Made by a program: the position numbers and the translations under genes. From the NCBI GenBank assembly GCA_021772705.1, contig JAJFLN010000850.1:1-7459 (forward strand): a stretch of DNA of 7,459 nucleotides. Reading direction: 5' to 3'. This document shows positions 6,553-7,459 of the stretch, in pieces. The first letter of the stretch is position 1. The number at the start of each line of letters is the position of its first letter. Under the pieces are notes generated by a model that had not been told where the DNA came from, made no database searches, and saw only the letters and a program-made list of their open reading frames with translations. This DNA is from Candidatus Cloacimonadota bacterium. Its GTDB lineage: Bacteria > Muiribacteriota > UBA6191 > JACPRK01.

Positions 6553-7304
6553 CCGTCATCGATGTCCACGTCCACGTAGGCCCCTCGCTCTACGGCGGAG
6601 GACTGGAAGCTGATGATTTGCTGAAGGCGATGGATGCTCTGTCGGTGGATCGATCCGTCATCATTCCTCCAAAGCCCCCCGGTTATCGGTTCGAAGAGGT
6701 CCACGACAAACTGACACACCTGGCAGCACTGCACCGGGATCGGTTCGTTCCCTTCTGTCGCGTCGACCCCTGGCAGCGTCAGGGGGCGGAGAAGGAGGTT
6801 CGTCGCTGCTTGCTGGACCGAGGCATGGCCGGCCTGTTCCTTCATCCCTTGGAGGAGAACTTTCCCGTCAATCTCCCTCTCGTGGATCCCCTGATCCGTG
6901 TGGCGGAGGAGGCCAGCGTCCCGGTGATGCTCGCCGGTGGTCACGTCCGGGTCAGCCTGGCGCCACAGATCGGCGACCTGGTCAGAAGATGGCCTGACGT
7001 CTCCTTCGTCGTCACCTCCGGAGGACAGATCAACGTCAGCGGAGTGGCCCTGGCCGAAGCCCAGACTCTCTTCCAGGAGTATCCCAACACCTGGCTCGAG
7101 ACCTCCGGCATCTACCGCCTCGACTTCATCGAGGACATAGCGGAGGAGATCGGCGCCGAGCGAATCCTCTTCGGGTCCGACGCACCCCGCTACGACATGG
7201 CCTTGGAACTGAAGCGAGTCCAGTGGGCCCACCGGCCCGAGCAGGAGAAGGCCCTCATGGCCGGAGGCAACGCCAGCCGTCTCCTGGGCCTCGAGTCCCC
7301 GTAG
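6549..7304 (+). CDS. Second amidohydrolase-family protein, paralogous, with two metal-site His missing
   Basis: A 251-aa TIM-barrel protein similar to the preceding gene product throughout (shared VDR, RLDP/RVDP, LHP, VPV, LETSG, GAERILFGSDAP versus GPERVLFASDGP). The N-terminal DVHVH (His7, His9), LHP (His99) and the late Asp (Asp211 in FGSDAP) remain. The strand-5 metal His is Ala129 (VMLAGG versus VLLHCG), the strand-6 His is Ser157 (VVTSGG versus IFGHMGG), and the Lys before LHP is Phe97. It ends cleanly with GGNASRLLGL, the usual family terminus. The ATG at 6549 sits inside the upstream stop (ATGA) and lacks a nearby Shine-Dalgarno, so translational coupling is likely. Family membership is clear. 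Whether it is catalytic, or a structural or regulatory partner of the first amidohydrolase, is inference. Nearby His132 could partly substitute for the lost ligand. Confidence 0.88.
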   Translation: MTVIDVHVHVGPSLYGGGLEADDLLKAMDALSVDRSVIIPPKPPGYRFEEVHDKLTHLAALHRDRFVPFCRVDPWQRQGAEKEVRRCLLDRGMAGLFLHPLEENFPVNLPLVDPLIRVAEEASVPVMLAGGHVRVSLAPQIGDLVRRWPDVSFVVTSGGQINVSGVALAEAQTLFQEYPNTWLETSGIYRLDFIEDIAEEIGAERILFGSDAPRYDMALELKRVQWAHRPEQEKALMAGGNASRLLGLESP

Positions 7305-7320
7305 CTCCACCGGAACCCCC

Positions 7321-7449
7321 GTTCGCCCCACTATGGATGCCCGCATCCAGGACGACTGAATGGCCGAGTTTTCCCGATCCGTTCGTCCTACTATGGATGC
7401 CCGCATCCAGGACGACTGAATGGCCGAGTTTTCCCGATCCGTTCGTCCT
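7321..7449. repeat. 60-bp tandem intergenic repeat with internal hairpin (two full copies plus the start of a third)
   Basis: Copy 1 (7321-7380) and copy 2 (7381-7440) are identical at 58 of 60 positions, differing only at the sixth and ninth bases (C in copy 1, T in copy 2). A third start, gttcgtcct, follows at 7441-7449 and then diverges into gagcctgtcg at the window edge. Each unit has an inverted repeat ggatgc-cc-gcatcc; in copy 2 an outer stem tcgtcct/aggacga extends it with a 5-nt bulge (actat) on one side. The array begins 17 bp after the last stop codon. It resembles REP-like environmental repeats. It has no T-tract suited to a classic terminator and no spacers as in CRISPR. Confidence 0.9.
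7383..7415. other. Bulged hairpin within repeat copy 2 (equivalent 7323-7355 in copy 1)
   Basis: Stem tcgtcct (7383-7389) pairs with aggacga (7409-7415); inner stem ggatgc (7395-7400) pairs with gcatcc (7403-7408) around a 2-nt loop; actat (7390-7394) is unpaired. In copy 1 the outer arm is tcgcccc, giving two C-A mismatches on the plus strand but G-U pairs on the minus strand. Confidence 0.7.
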
Positions 7450-7459
7450 GAGCCTGTCG

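Noticed and set aside
7305..7360. Rho-independent terminator after the last gene
   Set aside because: The hairpin in repeat copy 1 has a bulge and mismatches on the plus strand and is not followed by a T-run.
6168..7406. Long 412-aa open frame on the minus strand over both amidohydrolases
   Set aside because: It is antisense to two genes with clear family motifs, its translation shows no recognisable domain, and it includes the tandem intergenic repeat; a high-GC shadow.
7321..7449. CRISPR array
   Set aside because: Units abut with no unique spacers and only two full copies occur.

Overview
The window is about 7.5 kb of GC-rich bacterial DNA. It is densely coding and holds two divergently oriented gene groups separated by one intergenic/leader region near 4300-4611. 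A tripartite heavy-metal efflux system implies an organism with an outer membrane. I cannot assign a phylum: there is no rRNA or tRNA marker, and the 60-bp intergenic repeat at the right end is only suggestive of an environmental lineage rich in REP-like repeats.

Left half, minus strand (4527 to 1). This is a metal-efflux operon read leftward. It begins with a possible small His-rich ORF (71 aa), whose TGA stop overlaps the Shine-Dalgarno of the next gene. The next gene is a CzcB/CusB-type periplasmic adaptor (495 aa) with an export signal and three Cys/His repeats of the form DWCGxHxxxESxCxxC ahead of the usual adaptor domains. 18 bp later comes a CzcA/CusA-type RND pump, open for 931 codons and cut by the left edge of the window, so about 100 C-terminal residues are missing. 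No outer-membrane channel gene or metal regulator is in view. Together the proteins would export metal ions from periplasm or cytoplasm, with the Cys/His repeats as likely capture or sensing sites.

Right half, plus strand (4612 to 7304). Three closely spaced genes look like one operon. The first encodes a cytoplasmic esterase-D-type alpha/beta hydrolase fused to an N-terminal glycogen-binding-like (E-set/CBM48) domain. The other two encode consecutive PF04909-type amidohydrolases that appear paralogous and overlap by ATGA. The first amidohydrolase keeps the complete His/His/His/His/Asp metal-site signature but carries an unusual 65-residue low-complexity tail. The second has lost two of the metal-site histidines, which suggests a catalytic/non-catalytic pair. 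The substrate is unknown.

Right end (7305-7459). Non-coding DNA with a 60-bp unit in tandem (58/60 identical) and the start of a third copy. Each unit contains a bulged hairpin. The two differences between copies fall in the stem and keep pairing as G-U on the minus-strand RNA.

The points most worth following are the degenerate amidohydrolase partner, the possible frameshift or tail at its junction, the triple Cys/His adaptor extension with the candidate His-rich leader protein, and the hairpin repeat.
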